DNA of 64,000 nt from Gemmatimonadota bacterium. Its GTDB lineage: Bacteria > Latescibacterota > UBA2968 > UBA8231. The notes under the pieces were generated by a model, which had not been told where the DNA came from, searched no databases, and was given only the letters and a program-made list of their open reading frames with translations. Every line of letters starts with the position of its first letter. The stretch's first letter is position 1. This document shows positions 1-8,922 of the stretch, one piece after another. The stretch covers positions 1 through 64,000 of the forward strand of contig JABHFS010000168.1 in the NCBI GenBank assembly GCA_018672475.1. Reading direction: 5' to 3'. A program made the position numbers and the translations under genes.

Positions 1-1167
1 GAAGCGATCATCGACCAAGTGCAAACAGGCGCGCACCGTGCGTTGCACCTCCTCGCTCAGCTCCAGGTTTTTCATCTGGGCGGTGAGAAAAATCCCCAAT
101 AGGCGCACGGGGGTCTCCGCGAAATACTCTTCGCCGTCGGCGAGCAGGATCTCCCCGTCGACGGATGCTACACCGCGTTCGATATACATGCTGCGGCTGC
201 TATTGCGGGGTTTGCGTGTCAGCCGCTTGAAGGCCAGTTCGACTAAGTGGTAGACGGTGCTTGCATGCAGGTAGTAATCGCGCATAAAACGTTCAGCTGC
301 AAGCTCCGCCCCCGCGCCCTCGTATCCCAAATCCGTAGCAATCTGCGGTTTGATATCGTGGTCCAGAACATCGCGTTTGCGACCGACAGCAAAGTGCAGC
401 GCGTGCCGGATCCGCCAGAGAAAGGCGCGACTGCGCACCAGGCTCTCGATATCCGCCGGAGAGAGATACTCGCCCCAGAGTTCGTCGATCTCCGACGATT
501 TGGCCTTGGCCTTGAGCGCCCACTCAAAAATCTGCATTTCGCGCAGGCCCCCGGGGCTTTCCTTGACATTTGGATCCAATAGCTGAACCGACTGCCGCGC
601 CTCGATCCGCTGCCTGCGCCATGCGTCGAGTTGGCCTATGGTCCGCTTGGGCACCTTTTTGTAGAGTCGCTGCTGAAATTCCGCGAAAAGCGCCTCATCG
701 CCGGCAAGCAGGCGACCGTCCATCATCGCTGTACACGATTCCAAGTCTTCGCGCGCGAATTTGGCGACTTCGGCCAAAGTGCGACTGCTGTGCCCAACCT
801 CGAAGCCCATATCCCAAAGCGGGTTTAATACCCCGGAGACGAACTCAGGAACTTTGTCCTGGTCCTTCTTAAAGAGAAAGAGTAAATCGACATCCGAGTA
901 GGGCGCCATCTCGCTACGGCCATAACCGCCCAACGCCACCAGCGCATGAGCCCCTTGAGCTTGACCTACGGCGCGCTGATAGATCGCCAGCACCACCGCA
1001 TCCATCGCCACCGCAATATCCCGGGCCACATCGGCACCGCCCCGACCCACGCGGTGCTCGGCCTCGACCCGCGCGAGGGCCTCCTGCCATAGCGGCCGCA
1101 GTGTTTCGCCGAGCGGTCTAGCCGGGGCAGCCGCTAACTTCGCGGCGAAATCTTCCGATAAACCCAC
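1..1167 (-). CDS. glnD: [Protein-PII] uridylyltransferase GlnD, cut by window edge
   Basis: This gene is absent from the ORF track because it has no stop inside the window. Reading the minus strand from GTG at 1167 gives 389 open codons. The nucleotidyltransferase motif GGYGRSEMAPYSDVDLLFLF lies at residues 80-99, with the metal-binding DVD, followed by the family motif NVKESPGGLREMQ. The visible part therefore covers the N-terminal transferase domain and the start of the helical linker; the HD and ACT domains lie beyond position 1. GlnD adds and removes UMP on PII proteins to report glutamine status. The start lies 3 bases after the lon stop, so the two are probably co-transcribed. The exact start is less certain than the identity, because only a distant GGAG precedes it. 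Confidence 0.9.
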   Translation of the reverse strand, partial: MGLSEDFAAKLAAAPARPLGETLRPLWQEALARVEAEHRVGRGGADVARDIAVAMDAVVLAIYQRAVGQAQGAHALVALGGYGRSEMAPYSDVDLLFLFKKDQDKVPEFVSGVLNPLWDMGFEVGHSSRTLAEVAKFAREDLESCTAMMDGRLLAGDEALFAEFQQRLYKKVPKRTIGQLDAWRRQRIEARQSVQLLDPNVKESPGGLREMQIFEWALKAKAKSSEIDELWGEYLSPADIESLVRSRAFLWRIRHALHFAVGRKRDVLDHDIKPQIATDLGYEGAGAELAAERFMRDYYLHASTVYHLVELAFKRLTRKPRNSSRSMYIERGVASVDGEILLADGEEYFAETPVRLLGIFLTAQMKNLELSEEVQRTVRACLHLVDDRF

Positions 1168-1170
1168 AAC

Positions 1171-3774
1171 TCAGCTCGCACTCCGGCTACTGCGGCGGGC
1201 AAGTTTTTTTACCGTTGGTTTTTTCTTTTTCGCCACGGGCTTTATCCCTGCGGCCCGCTGCTTTGCCACCTTCTTTACAGCGACCTTCCTCGCCGCCGGC
1301 TTCTTCTTCGCGATCTTCTTTACGGCAACTTTCTTCGCCGACGGCTTCTTTACTGCAACCTTCTTCGCCGCTTTCTTCATCGCCTTCTTCGCCGTGCGCC
1401 CCGCCTCCTTTTTGCGCGGTATTTTCTTCTCCAGTACCGCCTGCAATACCTCGTCGATATGGTCGACCAGTACAAAGCGCAGACGACGACGAATCGGCGC
1501 GGGCACGTCGTCGAGGTCCGCGGCATTGCGCTTCGGCAATACCACGATGCGGATCCCTGCCCGCTGCGCCGCCAACACTTTGTCGCGTATACCACCGACC
1601 GGCAGCACCCTGCCGCGCAGTGTAATTTCCCCGGTCATCGCGACACCGGCTTTGACCGGCCGCCCCGTAAAGAGCGAGACCAGTGCCGTCGCCAGACCAA
1701 TACCGGCTGAAGGCCCTTCCTTCGGGGTCGCGCCCGCCGGCACATGCAAATGGATGTCGGACTCATCAAAGACCTGCAGTTTGATCTTTAACCTCTCGGC
1801 CTCGGACCGCAACCAGCTCAACGCCGCGCGCGCTGACTCTTGCATCACATCGCCCAATTGCCCGGTGAGGATCAAATTTTTGCGACCCGGCATCCTAGTC
1901 GCTTCAATAAAGAGAATCTCGCCACCGGCTGCCGTCGCGGCCAAGCCGGTGACCACCCCCACCTCGGCGTCTTTTTCGACCGACTCATGGAAAAAGGGCG
2001 CCGTGCCCAAAAAGGTCTCGAGGCCCTTCTCGTCCACGTTGATCCGGCGCTTGCGGCCCTCGACGAACTTGCGCGCCACCTTGCGGCTAATCGTTCCCAG
2101 CGTGCGCTCCAGGTTACGCAGACCCGCCTCCCGCGTATAGTCTTCAATCATGCGGCCGAGCGCTCCGTCGTCAATCTGTAAATGGCTCTCGTCAATCCCG
2201 TGCTCGGCGAGTTGCCGCGGCAGCAGATGACGACGGGCGATCAGCGCCTTCTCCTCCGGCGTATACCCCGACAGCGGAATTTCCTCCATGCGATCCCTGA
2301 GTGGACCAGGTATCGGACCGAGCAAATTGGCGGTGGCGATAAACATGACCTTCGACAGGTCGAAGGACACGTCGAGATAATGATCAGCGAAGGTGTTGTT
2401 CTGCTCGGGGTCCAACACTTCCAATAGCGCCGCAGCTGGATCTCCACGAAAATCCGTGCCGAGTTTGTCGATCTCATCGAGCATAAAAACGGGGTTAGAG
2501 GTGCCCGCCTTGCGCAAGCCCTGGATAATCCGCCCAGGCAGCGCCCCGACATAGGTGCGGCGATGACCGCGGATCTCGGACTCGTCGTGCACACCGCCCA
2601 ACGAGATGCGCACGAACTTACGGCCCAGGGCGCGGGCAATCGACTGGCCCAATGAGGTTTTGCCCACCCCGGGCGGCCCGACGAAACAGAGGATCGGCCC
2701 CTTCATCTCCTGGCGCAGCGTGCGCACAGCCAGGTATTCGAGTACCCGTTCCTTGATCTTGTCGAGACCGTAGTGGTCTTCGTCGAGGATCCTCGACGCA
2801 TCCGCGATATCGAGATCGTCCGACGCTGCAGCGCTCCAAGGCAATTCGATCATCCAATCGAGATAGGTCCGAATGACCGAATACTCGGGCGAGCTCTGCT
2901 GCATCTTCTCCATCCGGTCCAACTCGCGCAGAACGGCCTCTGACGCCTCTTTTGTCATGTCCACCGCCTCGATCTTACCGCGCAGCTCGTCTACCTCGGC
3001 CAACATCGGATCCGAACCGCTCAACTCCTTCTTGATCTGCCGCAGTTGCTCGCGCAGGAAATATTCGCGTTGCGACTTACCCAACTTCTCCTGTACCTGG
3101 GTCTGGATGCGATTGCCCAGTTCGAGGATTTCCAGCTCGCGCGCCAATAGCTCGGTCAGGTATTCGAGCCGCTCTTCAATTTCAAGCGCTTCCAACAAAC
3201 GCTGGTGCTCTTCGATCTGTAAGTCGAGATTCGAAGCGATAAAATCCGCAAGACGGCCGGGGTGGTCGATATTGACGACCATGATCTGTAACTCGTCAGG
3301 CAGATGCGGTAATATCTTGACCATCGACTGAAACTGCTGGTGCACCGAGCGGCACATCGCCTGTACCGCCATCGCATCGGCCTCGCCATGGTCTTCGAGC
3401 GGTTCGAGTACCGCCCTCAGATGGGGTTTGGCCTGCACGATTTTGCCCATCGTCGCCCGCCTCACCCCCTGGACGATCAGCCGCACCGACCCATCGGGTA
3501 AGCGCCACACTTTGTGGATCTTGGCGATCGCCCCAACGCCGTACATTGCCTCAGGCCCCGGCTCCTCGTCTTCTGGGTTCTTCTGCGCGAAAATTCCGAC
3601 CAGGTTATCATCCGCCTCGGCGGCCTCGATCACCGCGATCGATTGCGGCCTCGATGCAGTCAACTGCTGCGGCATAAAGGGATAAACGACGCTATTGCGC
3701 AACGGAAAAACACCCAACTGGGCGGGTATATCCTGATGCTGTTCTGGGCTTTCGCTCAAATCTCGCTCTCCCAT
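1171..3774 (-). CDS. lon: ATP-dependent protease Lon with a lysine-rich C-terminal tail
   Basis: An 867-residue LonA-type cytosolic protease. The N-terminal substrate domain covers about residues 20-215, the Walker A motif GPPGVGKT is at 366-373 and the Walker B region MLDEIDKLG is near 431-439. The Ser-Lys catalytic dyad is visible as Ser689 in KEGPSAG and Lys732 in RDKVLAAQ. Ordinary Lon would end near residue 782. Here about 85 further residues follow, made mostly of Lys, Ala and Val with three KVAVKK repeats, like histone H1-type bacterial tails. An AAGG Shine-Dalgarno sequence sits 7 bases before the ATG. glnD follows directly downstream. Identity is certain; the role of the tail is unknown. 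Confidence 0.97.
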   Translation of the reverse strand: MGERDLSESPEQHQDIPAQLGVFPLRNSVVYPFMPQQLTASRPQSIAVIEAAEADDNLVGIFAQKNPEDEEPGPEAMYGVGAIAKIHKVWRLPDGSVRLIVQGVRRATMGKIVQAKPHLRAVLEPLEDHGEADAMAVQAMCRSVHQQFQSMVKILPHLPDELQIMVVNIDHPGRLADFIASNLDLQIEEHQRLLEALEIEERLEYLTELLARELEILELGNRIQTQVQEKLGKSQREYFLREQLRQIKKELSGSDPMLAEVDELRGKIEAVDMTKEASEAVLRELDRMEKMQQSSPEYSVIRTYLDWMIELPWSAAASDDLDIADASRILDEDHYGLDKIKERVLEYLAVRTLRQEMKGPILCFVGPPGVGKTSLGQSIARALGRKFVRISLGGVHDESEIRGHRRTYVGALPGRIIQGLRKAGTSNPVFMLDEIDKLGTDFRGDPAAALLEVLDPEQNNTFADHYLDVSFDLSKVMFIATANLLGPIPGPLRDRMEEIPLSGYTPEEKALIARRHLLPRQLAEHGIDESHLQIDDGALGRMIEDYTREAGLRNLERTLGTISRKVARKFVEGRKRRINVDEKGLETFLGTAPFFHESVEKDAEVGVVTGLAATAAGGEILFIEATRMPGRKNLILTGQLGDVMQESARAALSWLRSEAERLKIKLQVFDESDIHLHVPAGATPKEGPSAGIGLATALVSLFTGRPVKAGVAMTGEITLRGRVLPVGGIRDKVLAAQRAGIRIVVLPKRNAADLDDVPAPIRRRLRFVLVDHIDEVLQAVLEKKIPRKKEAGRTAKKAMKKAAKKVAVKKPSAKKVAVKKIAKKKPAARKVAVKKVAKQRAAGIKPVAKKKKPTVKKLARRSSRSAS

Positions 3775-3857
3775 GCCTCGGCCTTGCGATAGACCGCCGC
3801 ATCTTCGCCTACGACGGCCTTCTATACCTAATTATATAGTGTGATTAAGATTAGAAG

Positions 3858-3876
3858 TTGACACGGAAAGTGTCAA
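3858..3876. promoter_or_regulatory. Perfect inverted repeat in the lon upstream region, possible operator
   Basis: TTGACAC and GTGTCAA form a perfect 7-base inverted repeat around a 5-base spacer, about 84 bases upstream of the lon start. On the minus strand the right arm contains a consensus TTGACA, followed 17 bases later by TAATCT, so the repeat could overlap a promoter. A further TATAAT-like box lies nearer to lon. It does not match the CIRCE or HAIR heat-shock operators that I know. An operator role is inference. Confidence 0.4.
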
Positions 3877-3968
3877 GAGTGCAAAGGGTCGATAGTTAAT
3901 GCATCCGGCTTACTCGTGACGATCGCAAACATCCGCCCGTTCGCGATGAACGCCAGGCGTTTATCAGC

Positions 3969-4823
3969 TTATAACGAGGCCGAATCCGTTTCCAGTTGAA
4001 TAGAGGCCTCCAGCTCGGCTTCTATATCTTCACCGCGAAAATAGCCCGTCAACGGTTGAGCGGCACCCGCCTCACCCCCCACCGCCACCGCAACATGCGC
4101 ATCGGCCACAGCCAGCCCAAGGCTCGGGTCCCAACCCCGCCAACCCGCCCCGGGCAAATACACCTCCGCCCAGGCGTGCATATAGCGCTCTTGCTGATTT
4201 TGCGCGCCGGCTTGATAACCGCTGACAAAGCGCGCCGCCAACCCCAAGGTGCGACAGATCGCGATAAAAAGCACCGCCAGATCACGGCAAGCCCCACAAC
4301 CGCGCGCAAGCGTCTCTGCCGCCGCCATAGGCCGCCCCTCTAAGCGCACTTCGGCCTTGAGCGATTGATATATATATCCGTTTAAAACGCGTAAAAACGG
4401 CAAGACCTCTCCTCCAGCCTGCCGCGACAATTCCTGCCCCAGTGCAGTCACCGAATGCTGCGGATCACCGACCTGCCTATAGGACGCCAACACCGCGGCT
4501 TCCGACTCCGCGTATGTTGCCGGCAAGGAAGAGAAATCCGACTTCAGTAGGAATTCGAATGGATTGGCACGCAAGGTCTCGACCGTGGCGCGCGTTACGA
4601 CGCAAAACTCGCTATGGACACCGGCGAACCAGGTGCGGGCCATCGCATTGCCCTCCGCGTCAAGATTGTGCGCCACACCAACCGGTTCGGGGCTTATGTC
4701 AAGGTGAAAATCGACTAGCCGCTGGCTCCCATCGCAACGAGGGCGCAGACGGATCTCGTGGGGGTCGAGATGCACGGGACGATTGTATCGATAACGCGTT
4801 CGATGAACGATCTGAAAAAGCAT
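3969..4823 (-). CDS. Transglutaminase-like protein, Anbu operon
   Basis: A 284-residue protein with the bacterial transglutaminase N-terminal beta region (starting MLFQIVHRTRYRY) and a transglutaminase/protease core. The catalytic triad is visible as Cys179 in GCGACRDL, His216 in YMHAWAEV and Asp232 in GWDPS. No signal peptide is seen, so it is likely cytosolic. It is the last gene of a minus-strand operon with Anbu, alpha-E and ATP-grasp genes, starting 6 bases after the Anbu stop with an AAGG ribosome site. Proteins of this family accompany ATP-grasp/alpha-E pairs in many bacteria and are thought to act as peptidases or ligases on a peptide product; the substrate is unknown. Confidence 0.88.
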   Translation of the reverse strand: MLFQIVHRTRYRYNRPVHLDPHEIRLRPRCDGSQRLVDFHLDISPEPVGVAHNLDAEGNAMARTWFAGVHSEFCVVTRATVETLRANPFEFLLKSDFSSLPATYAESEAAVLASYRQVGDPQHSVTALGQELSRQAGGEVLPFLRVLNGYIYQSLKAEVRLEGRPMAAAETLARGCGACRDLAVLFIAICRTLGLAARFVSGYQAGAQNQQERYMHAWAEVYLPGAGWRGWDPSLGLAVADAHVAVAVGGEAGAAQPLTGYFRGEDIEAELEASIQLETDSASL

Positions 4824-4829
4824 GGTGCC

Positions 4830-5588
4830 TTAGGGCTGGGATGTTTTGAACACGATATTTTTTTCGCTAAACTTATTCAATACGTCGCCCATCCAATCGG
4901 CCGGGGCCCTGATCAGCGACTCCTCCATGTTGCGTTGCCACCACTCGGCCATCTCCGCCGTTTCGCTCTGCTCGTAGCGGTGCTCGACGATCTCGTGCGA
5001 ATCTCGGCGATAGAGCACCACGTCCAAGGGGTAAGAGACGTCTATCGCGCTATTGCGCGTTGCCTCGAACGCCAAACACCCTCCCTTGAGGGCCAGGTCA
5101 AGCGGCGAATCATAGCGCAGCACCCGATCCAATAGCGATTTGCCATAACCCGATTCGCCGATGATATAATAGGGGCTGCCCTGACTGACTTCGACCCAAT
5201 TGCCCTGCGGATAGAGCATATAGAGCTTGTGCTCCTCGTCGCGGGCCAACTGCCCCCCTACCAACGCGTGCAAGTTGAAGCGCAGCCCCGCTTCAGCCAA
5301 TGCTTTTTTATCTTCCTTGGCGACGCGGCGAATCTGTCGGGCGATCGAATTAACCGCCTTGTAGAGTTTGTCGAAAGGCTCTTCGTTCTCTTCCATCACC
5401 TCCTCGAAATAAGTCAGGGCCTTGTCGCGCACCGAGCGCAGTCCGGAGGTCATCACAAAAATTGGGTGCTCGCCGTATTCGTGGATCGACACCTTGCGCG
5501 CAGTAATGCGCTGGGTGCCGGTAGTGATGCGGGTATCGGCGATACCGACTAGGCCCTCTTCGACCTTCATGCCCAAACAAAACGTCAT
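4830..5588 (-). CDS. Anbu proteasome-like peptidase
   Basis: A 252-residue Ntn-hydrolase of the Anbu (ancestral beta subunit) family, related to HslV and proteasome beta subunits. The protein begins MTFCLGM, so removal of Met1 would expose Thr2 as the N-terminal nucleophile. The pattern GIADTRITTG and the later YYIIGESGYGK block fit the family. Its start overlaps the alpha-E stop by four bases (ATGA), with AAGG six bases before the start, indicating translational coupling. The association of Anbu with ATP-grasp, alpha-E and transglutaminase genes is established for this family; the physiological substrate is not. Confidence 0.9.
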   Translation of the reverse strand: MTFCLGMKVEEGLVGIADTRITTGTQRITARKVSIHEYGEHPIFVMTSGLRSVRDKALTYFEEVMEENEEPFDKLYKAVNSIARQIRRVAKEDKKALAEAGLRFNLHALVGGQLARDEEHKLYMLYPQGNWVEVSQGSPYYIIGESGYGKSLLDRVLRYDSPLDLALKGGCLAFEATRNSAIDVSYPLDVVLYRRDSHEIVEHRYEQSETAEMAEWWQRNMEESLIRAPADWMGDVLNKFSEKNIVFKTSQP

Positions 5589-6544
5589 TCTTGGCCTTCC
5601 GTAGGCGCGAGTTGGAAAAACGTGCTGTTAATCGAGTTATTGACCTGGTTGAGTTCGAGCTGAAAACGGTCGAGAAATTCGTGTAAGCCCCGCTCGATAA
5701 TCTCGCCGATATCGCTATAGATCAGTTCCGCGCGCAGACGGCCCAAGCCGCGTTCGGCCGGGTTAGCGAAAGCATTGTCAGCCGAACCCGTGATCCGGTG
5801 CAACGAGCGTTCGGTCTCAATCAGACAGTAGTGGATCGAGCGCGGAAACTCCGGGTCGAGGATTAGAAATTCCGCTACATGCGACGGGCTGATAACGCCG
5901 AAGCGCTTGCGGTACATCTCAAAAGCGCTGGCCGAACGCAATAGCGCACCCCACTGCAAATTGTCGTACGGCGTGCCGACATCCTGCACCGTCGGCAACA
6001 AAATGAAGTATTTGACGTCAAGCACGCGCGAGGTCTTGTCGGCGCGCTCCAATAGCGTACCCATGCGCGCGAAATGCCAAGCCTCGCCATGCGACATCGT
6101 CGCCGACATAATGCCGGTGAAGGTGTGACTGGCCTGGGCGATGCGCTTGAAAAAATCATCCGGCACCTGCAGCGCCAGTCCCTTATGCACCCCCGTCATC
6201 ATTAGGTAAAAGGTGTTGATCTGCTCCCACATTTCCGAGGAGATGATCTGGCGCACCGAACGCGCATTTTCGCGGGCCCGAGATAAACAGGAGACGATCG
6301 AATGCGGATAGTCGCGGTCAAAGGCCAAAAACTCGATGACATTCTCCTGGCTTGGCTCGCCGTAGCGCTCGCGAAAAAGCCCGTAGTCACCCGTCACCTG
6401 GACCAATGGCGCCCACTGCTGGTCCATCTGCATCGCCAGGTCCAGGTTGAGATGCATATTCACCTGGATAAAACGGGCGATATTCTCTACCCGTTCCACA
6501 TAGCGGTTCATCCAATAGACAGCTTCGGCGGCCCGGCTAAGCAT
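5585..6544 (-). CDS. Alpha-E domain protein (DUF403)
   Basis: A helical alpha-E protein of 319 residues, recognised from its start [21 protein letters not shown] and its overall helical composition. The ORF track starts at a TTG (6553), but the family normally begins at the methionine encoded at 6544. That ATG has GGAGG nine bases upstream, so I prefer it. The start overlaps the end of the ATP-grasp gene by eight bases. Alpha-E proteins are almost always partnered with circularly permuted ATP-grasp proteins and are thought to help form or bind an uncharacterised peptide-like product. Confidence 0.88.
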   Translation of the reverse strand: MLSRAAEAVYWMNRYVERVENIARFIQVNMHLNLDLAMQMDQQWAPLVQVTGDYGLFRERYGEPSQENVIEFLAFDRDYPHSIVSCLSRARENARSVRQIISSEMWEQINTFYLMMTGVHKGLALQVPDDFFKRIAQASHTFTGIMSATMSHGEAWHFARMGTLLERADKTSRVLDVKYFILLPTVQDVGTPYDNLQWGALLRSASAFEMYRKRFGVISPSHVAEFLILDPEFPRSIHYCLIETERSLHRITGSADNAFANPAERGLGRLRAELIYSDIGEIIERGLHEFLDRFQLELNQVNNSINSTFFQLAPTEGQE

Positions 6545-7997
6545 CTTGCACAACCTCCTCCCCCTCGGCGGCCAACACCCAGGTGTCCTTAGAGCCGCCG
6601 CCCTGCGAAGAATTAACCACCAGCGAATCCTTCTTAAATGCCACCCGCGTCAGCCCCCCCGGCACGATGTGTATATCCGCGCCGTAGAGCGCATAGGGGC
6701 GCAGGTCGACGTGCCGCCCTTCGAGATGATCGTCGACAATGGTCGGCACCCTCGACAGCGCGATGGTCGGTTGCGCGATATAATTACGCGGTTCGGCCTC
6801 GATCCGCCGAGTAAAATCTTCGCGCTGCTCGGCGGTAGAATGCGGCCCAATCAGCATCCCGTACCCACCCGATTCGCCGGCGGCCTTGACGACTAACTTG
6901 TCCAGGTTGGCCAACACGTGCGATCGCTGTTTCTCGTCCCAGCAGAGAAAGGTCTCCACATTGGGAATGATAATATCCTGATCCAGATAATATTTGACCA
7001 TCTGCGGCACATAACCGTAGACCACCTTGTCGTCAGCGATCCCCGTGCCGGGGGCGTTGCCGATGGCGACGCGACCCGCCTTATAGACCTCCATCAGCCC
7101 CGGCACGCCCAAGGTCGAGTCGGGGCGAAAGACCTGTGGGTCAAGAAAGTCGTCGTCGATGCGGCGGTAGATCACGTCGACGCGCTGCAAACCTCTGGTC
7201 GTGCGCATCATCACAAAGCCGTCAGAGATCATCAGATCGCGGCCTTCAACCAATTCGACGCCCATCTGTTGCGCGAGGAAGGCGTGCTCGAAATAGGCTG
7301 AATTATAGACGCCCGGCGTCAGCACCACCACCGTCGGGCTATCGATATGCCCGGGGGCCAGATAACTCAATGCGGCCAGTAGGCGATCGGGATAGTCGTC
7401 GACGGGGCGCACCGGCATCGCGCTGAAAATCTGCGGCAAGGTCCGCTTGAGAACCTGCCGATTCTCGAGCATATACGAGACACCGGACGGACAACGCAAA
7501 TTGTCTTCGAGCACATAAAACTGTCCGTCGCCGCCGCGGATCATATCCGTGCCGGTGATATGGCACCAGATGCCCTTGGGCGGGTCAAAGCCGCGGCAAG
7601 TGGGCATATACCCCTTTGACGACTCAATTACGAATTGGGGTATGACCCCATCCTTGACTATTTTTTGCTCGTGATAGATATCATCGAGAAATAAATTGAG
7701 CGCCTCGATGCGCTGTTTGAGCCCGCGCTCCAATAGCGCCCAATCGCCGCCGGCGACGATCCTTGGCACAATATCGAAAGGCATGATCTTTTCGGAACCG
7801 GCATCGTCGTGATAGACATTGAAGGTGATGCCCATATTGAGCAGGGCCAACTCAGCAGCCTGCTGGTGGCGTTGCAGTTCACCGCCCGAAAATTGGCCGA
7901 GCCTTTCGATCAACAGCGCCGCTTCGACTCTGGGCTGCCCTTCCGCGCCGAACAACTCGTCGTAAAATCCCTCAGTATCGTAATTGGCTAGATTCAT
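6537..7997 (-). CDS. Circularly permuted ATP-grasp protein (DUF404/DUF407)
   Basis: A 486-residue circularly permuted ATP-grasp ligase of the COG2308 type. Family blocks seen include [10 protein letters not shown] near the N-terminus, the GVSYMLENR segment, PTVVVLTPG, and [11 protein letters not shown] for ATP and magnesium binding. These enzymes are predicted to form amide bonds on peptides, probably with the alpha-E partner next door. The ATG has AGGA three bases upstream. The gene sits between the upstream transglutaminase and alpha-E in one operon. No substrate can be read from the sequence. Confidence 0.9.
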   Translation of the reverse strand: MNLANYDTEGFYDELFGAEGQPRVEAALLIERLGQFSGGELQRHQQAAELALLNMGITFNVYHDDAGSEKIMPFDIVPRIVAGGDWALLERGLKQRIEALNLFLDDIYHEQKIVKDGVIPQFVIESSKGYMPTCRGFDPPKGIWCHITGTDMIRGGDGQFYVLEDNLRCPSGVSYMLENRQVLKRTLPQIFSAMPVRPVDDYPDRLLAALSYLAPGHIDSPTVVVLTPGVYNSAYFEHAFLAQQMGVELVEGRDLMISDGFVMMRTTRGLQRVDVIYRRIDDDFLDPQVFRPDSTLGVPGLMEVYKAGRVAIGNAPGTGIADDKVVYGYVPQMVKYYLDQDIIIPNVETFLCWDEKQRSHVLANLDKLVVKAAGESGGYGMLIGPHSTAEQREDFTRRIEAEPRNYIAQPTIALSRVPTIVDDHLEGRHVDLRPYALYGADIHIVPGGLTRVAFKKDSLVVNSSQGGGSKDTWVLAAEGEEVVQDA

Positions 7998-8003
7998 AGT
8001 TCC

Positions 8004-8828
8004 TCAACAGGTCGACAAGGCAGTATGTCCGTCGGATTCGGTCTCTTGCACTTCCTCGTGATAAAATACGCTCATCTCCATCATCTGCGCGGAACCGAAT
8101 ATCGTCGCAAAAGACGCGTCGGCCGCGTCCCGACCGGTACCGATCCTTGTGAGCGAGTCCAGCGGGGTCAACTTCGTCGGGTCGAAGAGAAACCAGCGCT
8201 GGCCCAAATAAGCTTCGAAGCAGGCGTGAAAATCTGGCGGCTGCAAACCCTGGACGTATCCGGTAACAAAACGCGCGGGAATATTTAGCGCACGGCACAA
8301 CGCGATACCCAAATGGGCAAAATCCCGGCAGACACCCCGCCGACTGAGCAATGTATCATTGGCCGTGGTATGCGTATCGCTCGCTCCGAAGGCATATTCG
8401 ACATTGGCGTAAATCCAGTCGCAAATCGCCTCTACCCGGACATATCCTGGTTCGACAGCGGCAAATTCACGTGCGGCGAAATTCAATAATTGATCCGAGG
8501 GGCAATAACGACTGGGGTAAACATAATGTACGATATCCAGCGGTAATTCGGCAGGAGACACCTCTGCAAGGCCCGCTGTCGGCACCCGCACCGGCGCCCG
8601 TGTTCCGCTGGCCCTATAATCCAGTGTGAATTCACTAGCCGGCGCGTGTAAACGCATATGCCGGCTTCCTGCGACGAGTTTTACCTCCTCAACCGCCAAG
8701 GCAGGATTGGTTTGCAGTTGTTCTTCGGTTATCTCTTGACAGGCACTGTCAGCGACGGCAACGTTAAAAACAAATGCAATGGGCGCTTTGACTTGATAGC
8801 GCAACCGACAACCGACCGCAAATCGCAT
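8004..8828 (-). CDS. Second transglutaminase-like protein, first gene of the Anbu operon
   Basis: A 274-residue transglutaminase-like protein. I place the start at ATG 8828 rather than 8852, because GGAGG lies five bases before it and the family fold begins at MRFAVGCRLRYQV. The triad is visible as Cys167 in GVCRDFAH, His201 in DFHACFEAY and Asp216 in FDPTKL. It is not a close copy of the transglutaminase at the other end of the operon, so the two probably have different substrates or steps. It precedes the ATP-grasp gene by six bases. Confidence 0.86.
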   Translation of the reverse strand: MRFAVGCRLRYQVKAPIAFVFNVAVADSACQEITEEQLQTNPALAVEEVKLVAGSRHMRLHAPASEFTLDYRASGTRAPVRVPTAGLAEVSPAELPLDIVHYVYPSRYCPSDQLLNFAAREFAAVEPGYVRVEAICDWIYANVEYAFGASDTHTTANDTLLSRRGVCRDFAHLGIALCRALNIPARFVTGYVQGLQPPDFHACFEAYLGQRWFLFDPTKLTPLDSLTRIGTGRDAADASFATIFGSAQMMEMSVFYHEEVQETESDGHTALSTC

Positions 8829-8878
8829 GGGCTCCTCCATATTAATTGACAAGGTGATTCGCTTTGTGTTTTGTTAGC

Positions 8879-8884
8879 TATAAT
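8879..8884 (+). promoter_or_regulatory. Possible -10 element of hflX
   Basis: A consensus TATAAT lies 38 bases upstream of the hflX start. No good -35 box stands at the usual distance; a TTGACA is present but 27 bases upstream. The intergenic space is short and shared with the divergent Anbu operon. Confidence 0.35.
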
Positions 8885-8922
8885 CTAAGCATTGACGAAC
8901 CATATTGCCGCAAAGGACCTAA

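Noticed and set aside
1394-2140. 248-residue ORF on the plus strand inside lon
   Set aside because: It is a shadow of lon; the lon frame contains the Ser-Lys dyad.
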